This document shows positions 35,297 through 48,332 of a DNA stretch of 64,000 bases, in pieces. Within the stretch, counting starts at the first letter, position 1. The number at the start of each line of letters is the position of its first letter. The notes below the pieces were generated by a model. It worked only from the letters and a program-made list of their open reading frames with translations. It was not told the origin of the DNA and ran no database searches. The stretch comes from Adiantum capillus-veneris (Eukaryota; Streptophyta; Polypodiopsida; Polypodiales; Pteridaceae), in contig CM043952.1 in the NCBI GenBank assembly GCA_014529385.2, forward strand, positions 153,681,057-153,745,056. Reading direction: 5' to 3'. The position numbers and the translations under genes are program-made.

Positions 35297-35700
35297 TCAA
35301 GGTTTCTCTTTTCTTGCTCAGGAAGGGAGGTCCTCAAGCTAGCTACAAATGGTTGGTATTATTAATTGCCTGTGAGTAAGTAGAATAGGGATTTTTCAGC
35401 CTTGCAGTGCGCCTGCCTTTGTGCAGTTAACGGGGCATCACCGTCGAGAGCTATGGTCTTAATAATGGAGTCCTACGGGGCTTGCCTACGGCTTAACCAC
35501 TATTGAGCTATTAGAAGCTTGACAGGAGCCGGTGCTGTTTTGGTGTCGAAAGACCCTCTCTTCTATTCCTTGCAATTAATGGTATTTGAGCCGCGGGTAC
35601 AGTAGCTTGAGTGCTTTTTCTGAAGGGGTAAAGAGGAGTAGCAACTAGGGCTTGAAGTGCCAAAGTACACCTAAAAAGTTTACACCTAAAAGTTATTGGA

Positions 35701-38700
35701 ATGGCTAACAATAGTAAAGAGAGTGAAATTAATGTTGATAACTTTGATTTTGCTCATGAGCAAGCTACTAATGATGCTTCAATGCTTGTTAACTATCTTG
35801 TTACTAGGCTTCAACAAGCCATGGGCAATCCATCTCTCCAAAGTGAAGTGCAACGGCAGCTTCCTGCTCACGGGATTCTCCAAGCTCATCACCATGACGA
35901 GAGAACACCTAGGAAGCCTCCTTGTGAGACTACCAAAAGAGGTCTCTCTCCGATTCGGGAAGAAGAAGAGAATCCATATGAAGGGCTCAAGAATTTACTT
36001 CTTGATGATGCATCCCCTTCCCAAAGGAGAACTCAAGAGCCTCCACTGAAGGAGCGAGAAAGAAGCGAGTCTCCCGCCACCTCGGCGGAGATGGCTCCAC
36101 GAAGACGGCGGGCTAAACGCTCTCCATCACCACCAAAGCGGAGAAGACCGTCGTATTCTTCTCCTCACCACAATTCGAAGAGGGATGATAAAAAGCAAGA
36201 GAAGAAAAAGGCGAGAAAGAGGACACCCTCTTCTCCATCTTCTTCATCCTCTTCCTCTTATGAAAGCTATGGTGAAGACGACAAAGATCAGGACAAGAAA
36301 AAGGTGAGAAAGAGGTCACCCTCTTCTCCACCTTCTTCAAATTCTTCACCTTCTAAAGAAAGTGATGCTGCAACTTTTGAACCATCAAAATGAAGAGGCT
36401 ATAGGAAATCCTATGCCTCATGGAAGAGGTCGTCCAAGCTGAAGAAATTCAAAGAGGGAGGGAAGAGCATCTCTTTCCTTACCTATGATGGTACCTTTGG
36501 TGCCACGGACAAAGTCTTGGCCTTTATCCAGCAATTCGATACGGCGTTTGGAGATGAGGGCTTCACGGAATCCTCTAAGCTACGCCATGTAGCTATGCAC
36601 TTTCAAAAGTCCGCCAGACAATGGTGGTCTAGCCTACGAGCCAACGGTGAAGCTCCACGAACATGGAAAGCTTTAAGAGCTTCCATTATGAAGCAGTTTT
36701 TGGCCACCGATGCCAAAGACAAAGTACTCACCGAATGGCGAAGCTTAAAGCTCTCTCCCAATGAATCCATCCACAAATATGTAGACAAGTTTTGGGACCT
36801 ACAACTCAAAGCCACTGTCTTCAAAAAGTTGGATTTTGGAGAGCAAAAGCAACAATTTTGTGCGGGCTTAACCGAAGAAATGGCGGAGTATGTCAACTCG
36901 CAAAGACCACGTACCATATCGGCGGTAATACACCACACTATGGTGGCCTCTCGAATCAATTTCCAAACGGGGGCAAAAAGAAATATTAAGCCCCCGGAAA
37001 ACAAGGGTTCCAACGAGCCTAAGGGGAAGGACAATGTCCAAAAGTCTCCTAAGGGCAACTCCAACAAAGCTAAAGAGAAGGGAGTTTACAAGGGTAAGAA
37101 TAAACTCTCTCCTGAAGAGCTTGAGCGTTATTGTAAGGATAACCAATGTTTCAAGTGTGGCGAACAAGGGCATGCGTACCGCGCTTGTCCCCAAAAGAAC
37201 AACCGCCAAGATCCTCCTAGAGCTTCCTTGGTTGAAATCCAAGAGGAGGAAATTCACCAAACTCATCACAAAGGATCTCCTCTATGCCATGCTTGGGTAA
37301 AGGTAAGAGAACATCATTCTTTTATTCTCTTTGACCCTGGTTCTACTCACAATTTTATATCTATGGAGTTATCCACCAAGCTAGGCATACAATCCTACGA
37401 GATGGGAGATGTCCTACCCGCAGACAATGCCTTCAAGGGGCAAGAAGCTTCAGTCACTCCCTTAATTGGGAAATTGAGGCTTCATGTCCAAGGCTATGTG
37501 GACAAAGAGGACTTCTTTATCTCTCCTCTCAAGCATGAGGATGTAATCCTAGGGGCACCATGGTTTGATCGCCTGGCTGCCGATGTTAAATTTCTTGAAA
37601 GGAGAATCTCCTTTAAGTTCGGGGAAAAAGACATGTATATAAATGCTAAGGAAATGGGTAGCACCATCCCCATTGTACATACACCAGCTTTCAACAAGTC
37701 AATAAAGAGCTCTATTTCCGTGTACATGATTTTTGTTAAAGATTCTCAAAATGAACCTAATGCTTTAACAAAAGAAAATAAAAGCAACCAAAAGGAATTA
37801 GAGTCATCCAATTTTCTCAAGGGGTTTCAAGATGTTTTTATTGACGACATCCCTTGTGAGCTACCTCCTAAACGAGGTAATGATGACCATTGAATTGAAC
37901 TTCTTCCAGGAAGTTCACCGCCTAATAAACCTCCTTATAGAGTTTCTCAAGCTCAACAAGAGGAGATTATGCGGCAAGTGCATGATTTAGTTGAGAAGGG
38001 TATGGTTAGGCCAAGCTCATGTCCATTTTGCTCACCTATGCTATTAGTGCAAAAGAAAGACGACACATATCGTATGTGTGTCGACTATAGAGCACTAAAT
38101 AGGATCACTATCAAGAATAGGTTTCCCGTTCCACAGGTAGAAGACCCATTTGATAAGCTACAAGGATCGACCTACTTCAGTAGGATTGACCTAAAAAGTG
38201 GCTATGATCAAATAAGGATAGTTGATCAAGACATTGCAAAGACCGCATTTCGCACTACATTTGGTCTTTACGAATACATTGTCATGCCTTTTGGCTTGAC
38301 CAATGCACCAGCCACATTCAATCGCTTGATGGAGAAGCTGTTCAGGCCTCATCGAACCTTCACTGGAGTGTTCTTTGATGATATTATCATCTACTCTAAT
38401 TCATTGGAGGAACACAAGCAACACCTCCAGGTAATATTTCAAGTTTTAAGAGAGAATAAAATTTACGTTAATCAAAAGAAAAGTGAATTTTTCTTGCAAG
38501 AGATTCAGTATTTAGGTCACATTATCTCTCAAGATGGCATCCAAATGGATCCATCCAAATTAGAGGTAATAAAAGGATGAACTAAACCAAGGAATCTTCA
38601 TGAACTAAGAAGCTTCATAGGTATGTGTGCATACTATAGACGCTTCATAGAAAAGTTCTCACAAATTGCGGGACCATTACATGACCTAACAAAGAAAAGC

Positions 38701-40649
38701 GTTAGGTATACATGGTCTGCTAACGATAACAATGATTTCGAAAAGCTTAAAGAAAATCTTATCTCTCAACCTGTGCTTACACTACCGGATCTCTCAAAAC
38801 CATTTGAGGTCCAATGTGATGCTTGTGGTGATTGCCTTGGAGCTGTTTTGCTCCAAGAAGGGCACGCCATAGGCTATGAGGGTCGAAGGCTCGACCCTGT
38901 TGAGCAAGCTCTAGGCATATACGAAAAGGAACTCCTTGCAGTTCTACATGCCTTAGACTCATGGAAGCACTATTTATTGGGGACTCCTTTCATTCTACGA
39001 ACGGATCACCAAAGTCATAAGTACTTCATGACGCAGACCAAGCTCTCCGACAAACAAATGAGGTGGGAAAATTTCCTTTCGCAATTTCATTTTCATATTG
39101 CTCACATTGCTGGCAAGCATAATCAAGTAGCTGATGCACTCTCAAGACGGCCGAGAGTGAATGCGGTTTCCATAGCAACTCACAATGATCTATCTTCAAT
39201 GATAGATGAGTATGCTATTGATCCCGATTTTAGAAATGTGATTTCAGCCCTTGCATTAGGGAAGAAAGAAGAACCATTTACTTTACAAGATGGTTATCTT
39301 CTCTATGGCAATAGACTATGCGTTACTAACTCACTACGTGAGAAAGTAATGTATGAATCTCATGCTCCACCTTATGCGGGGCATAGAGGGATTCAGTCTA
39401 CCTTAAAGGGAATTGAAACATATTTCTATTGGCCTACCATGAAAGTGAACATACAAGAGTATGTTTCCAAATGTGTGGTATGCCAAAAGACAAAATTTGA
39501 TAGAGGGAAGCAACTTGGATTGCTTCAACCCTTGCCAATCCCTAATTCACCATGGGAGAGCATATCCATGGATTTTATCTTTGGATTGCCTAAGTCTATC
39601 CATGGGAATACAGGAATATGGACGATAGTAGACCGGTTTAGTAAACAAGCTCATTTTATACCTGTCAAAAAGACTATCAAAGCCCATCAAATGGCAACCC
39701 TCTTTATTTCACAAATTTTCAAGTACCATGGCTTGCCCATGTCCATAGTGTCAGATAGAGATCCTAGAATGACCAGTAATTTCTTGAAGGGTCTCTTTGA
39801 GAATTTAGGAACAAGGCTAAACTTCTCTTCGGCCTATCATCCACAAACTGATGGCCAAAGTGAAATAGCTAACCTAACCATTCTCGATCTACTAAAAGCC
39901 TATGTAACGGAAGTAGATCAAAGATCCCAATGGGAGAAGTACTTACCCTTAGTGGAGTATGCTTACAATAACACTGTACATACTTCCACGGGAAAAGCAC
40001 CTTTCGAGGTAATTGAGGGAGATCAAAAAGTCCCTTGCTACTTAAGGTACATGGGAAGATCTTCGCTGCAGATGAGTATAGCCGAGACCTACAAGAATCT
40101 TTTCAAAAGATTAAGGATGCTATCTCTATCTCACAACAAAGGCAAAAGGCTGCTGCTGACAAGCACAGAAGAGCCCAAGCCTTTAAAGAAAACGATTGGG
40201 TCTTGTTAAAGTTTCCCAAGGCTCGATTGAGGCACACGACGGGCAACAATCCTACGGGCCACCAAAAGTACTATGCTAAACTAGCAAAAAGGTACTATGG
40301 TCCCTTTCAGATTCTTAGTCCAATCAATGAGATGGCCTATCAACTCAAGTTGCCCAATCATTGGCTCATACACAATGCTTTCCATGTGAGCCTATTAAAG
40401 CCATACAAAGGAGAGCCACCTCAAGAACCAACTATTGAAGACCCACCGGAGATCGAGGACCAAGAGGAGGTGCTGCAGCCCGATTCCATTCTCCGACATG
40501 AAGACAAGGTACTAAGAGGCGGTAAGACTATCCGACGATATCTTATTAAGTTTAAGAATTATCCTTTTGAAGATGCTAGATGGATGCAAGGCATACAATT
40601 AAAGGATGACCTAAACCTTGTCAATGCTTACAATGCTTCCCAAGAGTAA
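35701..40649 (+). pseudogene. Gypsy-B copy 1 gag-pol
   Basis: Same domain order as copy 2: gag with an Arg/Ser-rich segment, zinc knuckle (CFKCGEQGHAYRAC, about 37150), protease (FDPGSTHNFIS), RT, RNase H, integrase and a C-terminal chromodomain. Gag starts at ATG 35701 after a leader of about 400 bp. Broken in about four places. Confidence 0.92.
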
Positions 40650-40752
40650 GCACATGTACAAAATGTTAAAAATGAACAAAGTTTTTGTCTTATAAGACTC
40701 TCTTTTTCTTTATTTGTGCACAAAAATAAAGGAGTATGCATGCTTAGATCAA

Positions 40753-40778
40753 GTTTGTGGAGACGACGTCTCCCAAAC
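40753..40778 (+). other. hairpin in the Gypsy-B 3' untranslated region
   Basis: GTTTGTGGAGAC and GTCTCCCAAAC pair as an 11-bp stem with one bulge and a 3-base loop. It is conserved in copy 2 at about 48080-48105. It lies about 100 bp after the end of pol and 230 bp before the LTR. Confidence 0.5.
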
Positions 40779-41005
40779 ACCAAGTAGAGCTTGTCACTCT
40801 ACTATGGAAGACTGATAGGACTGATGTGCAGACATGCTTGCGGCAGCCTCAGGCTCTCAAGTGCCAAATGGACTAGTCATCCATTATGGAATGATGTCGT
40901 AGGGTAACATACGGATCCTCTACCCGCTAAGAAAAGGACTCATGAATATGCTTTATCTTCTCTACACCATAGTCGAGGACAACTATGATTTCAAGAGAGA
41001 GGTAA

Positions 41006-42606
41006 TGTCATAATAATCAATATCTAATTCTCCTAAATGATTTTCTCATATTAAACTGATCATTTAATGTGGGGAGGTACCAGGGGAGAAAAAGCTAGAA
41101 TATTGGTTAAGCTAGCAGACTGGCCACAGTAGGGATCCAAAGGAAGGAAAATAGGGATCAAAAGGGGGGGGCATCTGCAAAAAAGCCATGTGCAACAATG
41201 GACTAAAAAGACCCTAAGGTTCAGCCCATTAAGACTTCCAAAATGCTAAGGTTCCAAAATTCAAAGGTTGTGTCCAAAGGTCAACCCTAGGGAAAATTGG
41301 ATGCTTAGCGTGTGTACAAAAGTCTTCTTCAAAGCCTACAAAGGAGGGGGCGAGCCCATTTAGTAGGGGATGAGAGAGAAAGCCACACACACACACACAC
41401 ACACACACACAGGCTCCCTTTACACAAACGGAATTAGGGACACATGTCAGCTCCCTAGGCCAGATGCCCACAAGGTGTGCCCAATTCCTATTGGAAGACC
41501 CTTGAAGTGGACCAATGAGAATTAAGCTAGAGTAAATCTAATTTAATTAATTTAAAAACATTTAATAAAAGAAACCAATGAGAATTAAGTCTCCTAGAAG
41601 ACTATTGGGCAGTCTCCCAAGGGGTCCAATGAGCATTCAGAAGCCCAATGGCTTGCCTAATTCCTATTGGCCAGGAGGCAAAGGGGTCCAATGAGAGTTT
41701 AGTTTAATTATTTAATTACCTAAAGTTCTCACAAAAGGAAAAAGGGGGACACATGTCAGAAGGCTATCACTTATGCTGCTTAACACCCATTGGCTTGACT
41801 TGGGGAGGTCCAATGAGGCAAAAGCCAGACCAATTTAGCAGGAAGGGCTCGCCCAAGAGAGAGAGGGGGCTGATTTTTGCTTGGCATTGACACACACACA
41901 CTCACACTGGACCATGTGTGAAGAAAGAATACTCTATCTCCTCCCAAGCTTTAATGGAGAGCTCATCATCTACTCCAAGCTTGTGAGATAGAAGCCTACA
42001 TCAACACTCTCTTGGCATGTGGATGCAAATCCAACCAAGAGCCAAGCTTCAATGCATGCTCATCTTCTCTACCAAGCTAATTACTAAGCTAAGCTATGCT
42101 AATATGAGTGATTATGTGAGGAGATGTACATCTTTCTTGTAGGATACTCCTTCTTCCTCTCAATCTACTCTCATACCCTGCTAACTCTCACCATCTTCGA
42201 AGGTGTGTGAGGTCTTGTGTCTGAGAACGGGGATAATTCAAGTTGTGTTTGATTAAGTGTTTTGCTTAGTGCATGAAGCTTCCATCTTCATTGCACTAGC
42301 TAGTCTTGAAGGAACACAAAGAATTGTATTGTACAATGTCTCTCTTGATGGGAGAAACCATAATACAAATCCTTTTGGAGGGGGGACCGGCTCCATGCAA
42401 ATCCGGTCCTCAACTGTTGTCAATAGCTTAATTTCTCTCTCTTTTGAAAGTATTGTCGATGCTATCTAACTAGGTGTTATGCTTTTTGTTGCTCTCTCCA
42501 CCCAAGCACTCTTGTAATTCTCATTAGGAATCTATTCTAATGAAATGCCCACTATGTTCATGCTAATTTCCGCTACACATAAGTTATTAGGCCATTAAAT
42601 GTTACA
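41006..42606 (+). repeat. Gypsy-B LTR 2 (shared middle LTR)
   Basis: 1601 bp; serves as the 3' LTR of copy 1 and the 5' LTR of copy 2. A purine tract (AAGAGAGAGG) precedes it. It groups with LTR 3, but has a handful of private differences. Confidence 0.95.
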
Positions 42607-43023
42607 TTGGTATCAGAGCTCAAGGTTTCTCTTTTCTTGCTCAGGAAGGGAGGTCCTCAAGCTAGCTACAAATGGTTGGTATTATTAATTGCCTGTGAGT
42701 AAGTAGAATAGGGATTTTTCAGCCTTGCAGTGTGCCTGCCTTTGTGCAGTTAACGGGGCATCACCGTCGAGAGCTATGGTCTTAATAGTGGAGTCCTACG
42801 GGGCTTGCCTATAGCTTAACCACTATTGAGCTATTAGAAGCTTGACAGGAGCCGGTGCTGTTTTGGTGTCGAAAGACCCTCTCTTCTATTCCTTGCAATT
42901 AATGGTATTTGAGCCGTGGGTACAGTAGCTTGAGTGCTTTTTCTAAAGGGGTAAAGAGGAGTAGCAACTAGGGCTTGAAGTGCCAAAGTACACCTAAAAA
43001 GTTTACACCTAAAAGTTATTAGA

Positions 43024-46000
43024 ATGGCTAACAATAGTAAAGAGAGTGAAATTAATATTGATAACTTTGATTTTGCTCATGAGCAAGCTACTAATGATGC
43101 TTCAATGCTTGTTAACTATCTTGTTACTAGGCTTCAACAAGCCATGGGCAATCCATCTCTCCAAAGTGAAGTGCAACGGCAGCTTCTTGCTCACGGGATT
43201 CTCCAAGCTCATCACCATGACGAGAGAACACCTAGGAAGCCTCCTTGTGAGACTACCAAAAGAGGTCTCTCTCCGATTCGGGAAGAAGAAGAGAATCCAT
43301 ATGAAGGGCTCAAGAATTTACGTCTTGACGATGCATCCCCTTCCCAAAGGAGAACTCAAGAGCCTCCACTGAAGGAACGAGAAAGAAGCGAGTCTCCCGC
43401 CACCTCGGCGGAGATGGCTCCACGAAGACGGCGGGCTAAACGCTCTCCATCACCACCAAAGCGGAGAAGACCGTCGTATTCTTCTCCTCACCACAATTCG
43501 AAGAGGGATGATAAAAAGCAAGAGAAGAAAAAGGCGAGAAAGAGGACACCCTCTTCTCCATCTTCTTCATCCTCTTCCTCTTATGAAAGCTATGGTGAAG
43601 ACGACAAAGATCAGGACAAGAAAAAGGTGAGAAAGAGGTCACCCTCTTCTCCACCTTCTTCAAATTCTTCACCTTCTGAAGAAAGTGATGGTGCAACTTT
43701 TGAACCATCAAAAAGAAGAGGCCATAGGAAATCCTATGCCGCATGGAAGAGGTCGTCCAAGCTGAAGAAATTCAAAGAGGGAGGGAAGAGCATCTCTTTC
43801 CTTACCTATGATGGTACCTTTGGTGCCACGAACAAAGTCTTGGCCTTTATCCAGCAATTCGATGCGGCGTTTGGAGATGAGGGCTTCACGGAATCCTCTA
43901 AGCTACGCCATGTAGCTATGCACTTTCAAAAGTCCGCCAGACAATGGTGGTCTAGCCTACGAGCCAACGGTGAAGCTCCACGAACATGGAAAGCTTTAAG
44001 AGCTTCCATTATGAAGCAGTTTTTGGCCACCGATGCCAAAGAAAAATTACTCACCGAATGGCGAAGCTTAAAGCTCTCTCCCAATGAATCCATCCACAAA
44101 TATGTAGACAAGTTTTGGGACCTACAACTCAAAGCCACTGTCTTCAAAAAGTTGGATTTTGGAGAGCAAAAGCAACAATTTTGTGCGGGCTTAACCGAAG
44201 AAATGGCGGAGTATGTCAACTCGCAAGGACCACGTACCATATCGGCGGTAATACACCACACTATGGTGGCCTCTCGAATCAATTTCCAAACGGGGGCAAT
44301 AAGAAATAATAAGCCCCCGAAAAACAAGGGTTCCAATGAGCCTAAGGGGAAGGACAATGTCCAAAAGTCTCCTAAGGGCCTCTCCAACAAAGCTAAAGAG
44401 AAGGGAGTTTACAAAGGTAAGAATAATCTCTCTCCTGAAGAGCTTGAGCGTTATCGTAAGGATAACCAATGTTTCAAGTGTGGCGAACAAGGGCATGCGT
44501 ACCGCGCTTGTCCCCAAAAGAACAACCGCCAAGATCCTCCTAGAGCTTCCTTGGTTGAAATCCAAGAGGAGGAAATTCACCAAACTCATCACAAAGGATC
44601 TCCTCTATGCCATGCTTGGGGAAAGGTAAGAGAACATGATGCTTTTATTCTCTTTGACCCTGGTTCTACTCACAATTTTATATCTATGGAGTTATGCACC
44701 AAGCTAGGCATACAATCCTATGAGATGGGAGATGTCCTACCCGCAGACAGTGCCTTCAAGGGGCAAGAAGCTTCAGTCACTCCCTTAATTGGGAAATTGA
44801 GGCTTCATGTCCAAGGCTATGTGGACAAAGAGGACTTCTTTATCTCTCCTCTCAAGCATGAGGATGTAATCCTAGGGGCACCATGGTTTGATCGCCTGGC
44901 TGCCGATGTTAAATTTCCTGAAAGGAGAATCTCCTTTAAGTTCAGGGAAAAAGACATGTATATAAATGCTAAGGAAATGGGTAGCACCATCCCCATTGTA
45001 CATACACCAGCTTTCAACAAGTCAATAAAGAGCTCTATTTCCGTGTACATGATTTTTGTTAAAGATTATCAAAATGAACCTAATGCTTTAACAAAAGAAA
45101 ATAAAAGCAACCAAAAGGAATTAGAGTCATCCAATTTTCTCAAGGGGTTTCAAGATGTTTTTATTGACGACATCCCTTGTGAGCTACCTCCTAAACGAGG
45201 TAATGATGACCATGCAATTGAACTTCTTCCAGGAAGTTCACCGCCTAATAAACCTCCTTATAGAGTTTCTCAAGCTCATCAAGAGGAGATTATGCGGCAA
45301 GTGCATGAGTTAGTTGAGAAGGGTATGGTTAGGCCAAGCTCATGTCCATTTTGCTCACCTATGCTATTAGTGCAAAAGAAAGACGGCACATATCGTATGT
45401 GTGTCGACTATAGAGCACTAAATAGGATCACTATCAAGAATAGGTTTCCCGTTCCACGGGTAGAAGACCCATTTGATAAGCTACAAGGATCGACCTACTT
45501 CAGTAGGATTGACCTAAAAAGTGGCTATCATCAAATAAGGATAGTTGATCAAGACATTGCAAAGACCGCATTTCGCACTACATTTGGTCTTTACGAATAC
45601 ATTGTCATGCCTTTTGGCTTGACCAATGCACCAGCCACATTCAATCGCTTGATGGAGAAGCTGTTCAGGCCTCATCGAACCTTCACTGGAGTGTTCTTTG
45701 ATGATATTATCATCTACTCTAATTCATTGGAGGAACACAAGCAACACCTCCAGGTAATATTTCAAGTTTTAAGAGAGAATAAAATTTACGTTAATCGAAA
45801 GAAAAGTGAATTTTTCTTGCAAGAGATTCAGTATTTAGGTCACATTATCTCTCAAGATGGCATCCAAATGGATCCATGCATCCAAATTAGAGGTAATAAA
45901 AGGATGGCCTAAACCAAGGAATCTTCATGAACTAAGAAGCTTCATAGGTATGTGTGCATACTATAGACGCTTCATAGAAAAGTTCTCACAAATTGCGGGA

Positions 46001-47976
46001 CCATTACATGACCTAACAAAGAAAAGCGTTAGGTATACATGGTCTGCTAACGATAACAATGATTTCGAAAAGCTAAAAGAAAAGCTTATCTCTCAACCTG
46101 TGCTTACACTACCGGATCTCTCAAAACCATTTGAGGTCCAATGTGATGCTTGTGGTGATTGCCTTGGAGCTGTTTTGCTCCAAGAAGGGCACGCCATAGG
46201 CTATGAGGGTCGAAGGCTCGACCCTATTGAGCAAGATCTAGGCATATACGAAAAGGAACTCCTTGCAGTTCTACATGCCTTAGACTCATGGAAGCACTAT
46301 TTATTGGGGACCCCTTTCATTCTGCGAACGGATCACCAAAGTCTTAAGTACTTCATGACGCAGACCAAGCTCTCCGACAAACAAATGAGGTGGGCAAATT
46401 TCCTTTCGCAATTTCATTTTCATATTGCTCACATTGCTGGCAAGCATAATCAAGTAGCTGATGCACTCTCAAGACGGCCGAGAGTGAATGCGGTTTCCAT
46501 AGCAACTCACAATGATCTATCTTCAATGATAGATGAGTATGCTATTGATCCCGATTTTAGAAATGTGATTTCAGCCCTTGCATTAGGGAAGAAAGAAGAA
46601 CCATTTACTTTACAAGATGGTTATCTTCTCTATGGCAATAGACTATGCATTACTAACTCACTACGTGAGAAAGTAATGTATGAATCTCATGCTCCACCTT
46701 ATGCGGGGCATAGAGGGATTCAGTCTACCTTAAAGGGAATTGAAACATATTTCTATTGGCCTACCATGAAAGTGAACATACAAGAGTATGTTTCCAAATG
46801 TGTGGTATGCCAAAAGACAAAATTTGATAGAGGGAAGCAACTTGGATTGCTTCAACCCTTGCCAATCCCTAATTCACCATGGGAGAGCATATCCATGGAT
46901 TTTATCTTTGGATTGCTTAAGTCTATCCATGGGAATACGGGAATATGGACGATAGTAGACCGGTTTAGTAAACAAGCTCATTTTATACCTGTCAAAAAGA
47001 CTATCAAAGCCCATCAAATGGCAACCCTCTTTATTTCACAAATTTTCAAGTACCATGGCTTGCCCATGTCCATAGTGTCAGATAGAGATCCTAGAATGAC
47101 CAGTAATTTCTTGAAGGGTCTCTTTGAGAATTTAGGAACAAGGCTAAACTTCTCTTCGGCCTATCATCCACAAACTGATGGCCAAAGTGAAATAGCTAAC
47201 CTAACCATTCTCGATCTACTAAAAGCCTATGTAACGGAAGTAGATCAAAGATCCCAATGGGAGAAGTACTTACCCTTAGTGGAGTATGCTTACAATAACA
47301 CTGTACATACTTCCACGGGAAAAGCACCTTTCGAGGTAATTGAGGGAGATCAAAAAGTCCCTTGCTACTTAAGGTACATGGGAAGATCTTCGCTGCAGAT
47401 GAGTATAGCCGAGACCTACAAGAATCTTTTCAAAAGATTAAGGATGCTATCTCTATCTCACAACAAAGGCAAAAGGCTGCTGCTGACAAGCACAGAAGAG
47501 CCCAAGCCTTTAAAGAAAACGATTGGGTCTTGTTAAAGTTTCCCAAGGCTCGATTGAGGCACACGACGGGCAACAATCCTACGGGCCACCAAAAGTACTA
47601 TGCTAAACTAGCAAAAAGGTACTATGGTCCCTTTCAGATTCTTAGTCCAATCAATGAGATGGCCTATCAACTCAAGTTGCCCAATCATTGGCTCATACAC
47701 AATGCTTTCCATGTGAGCCTATTAAAGCCATACAAAGGAGAGCCACCTCAAGAACCAACTATTGAAGACCCACCGGAGATCGAGGACCAAGAGGAGGTGC
47801 TGCAGCCCGATTCCATTCTCCGACATGAAGACAAGGTACTAAGAGGCGGTAAGACTATCCGACGATATCTTATTAAGTTTAAGAATTATCCTTTTGAAGA
47901 TGCTAGATGGATGCAAGGCATACAATTAAAGGATGACCTAAACCTTGTCAATGCTTACAATGCTTCCCAAGAGTAA
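43024..47976 (+). pseudogene. Gypsy-B copy 2 gag-pol, the better preserved copy
   Basis: The first frame runs 962 codons from ATG 43024. Residues 80-248 are Arg/Ser/Lys-rich (RRRRAKRSPSPPKRRRPSY and similar), followed by a gag core, zinc knuckle CFKCGEQGHAYRAC, protease FDPGSTHNFIS, and RT with YRMCVDYRALNRITIKNRF and FFDDIIIYS. Further along are RNase H (YEKELLAVLHALDSWKHYLL), integrase (HHCC with KCVVCQKTK; SMDFIFGL; SSAYHPQTDGQSEIAN) and a chromodomain (PDSILRHEDKVLRGGKTIRR...LIKFKNYPFEDARW) near the C-terminus. Chromodomains of this kind are known to steer integration to particular chromatin. About two breaks; treated as a fossil, though young. Confidence 0.93.
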
Positions 47977-48332
47977 GCACATGTACAAAATGTTAAAAAT
48001 GAACAAAGTTTTTGTCTTATAAGACTCTCTTTTTCTTTATTTGTGCACAAAAATAAAGGAGTATGCATGCTTAGATCAAGTTTGTGGAGACGACGTCTCC
48101 CAAACACCAAGTAGAGCTTGTCACTCTACTATGGAAGACTGATAGGACTGATGTGCAGACATGCTTGCGGCAGCCTCAGGCTCTCAAGTGCCAAATGGAC
48201 TAGTCATCCATTATGGAATGATGTCGTAGGGTAACATACGGATCCTCTACCCGCTAAGAAAAGGACTCATGAATATGCTTTATCTTCTCTACACCATAGT
48301 CGAGGACAACTATGATTTCAAGAGAGAGGTAA

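Noticed and set aside
41229-41471. Minus-strand ORF with a Cys-Val run across the LTR (CA)n
   Set aside because: A microsatellite translation product within an LTR.
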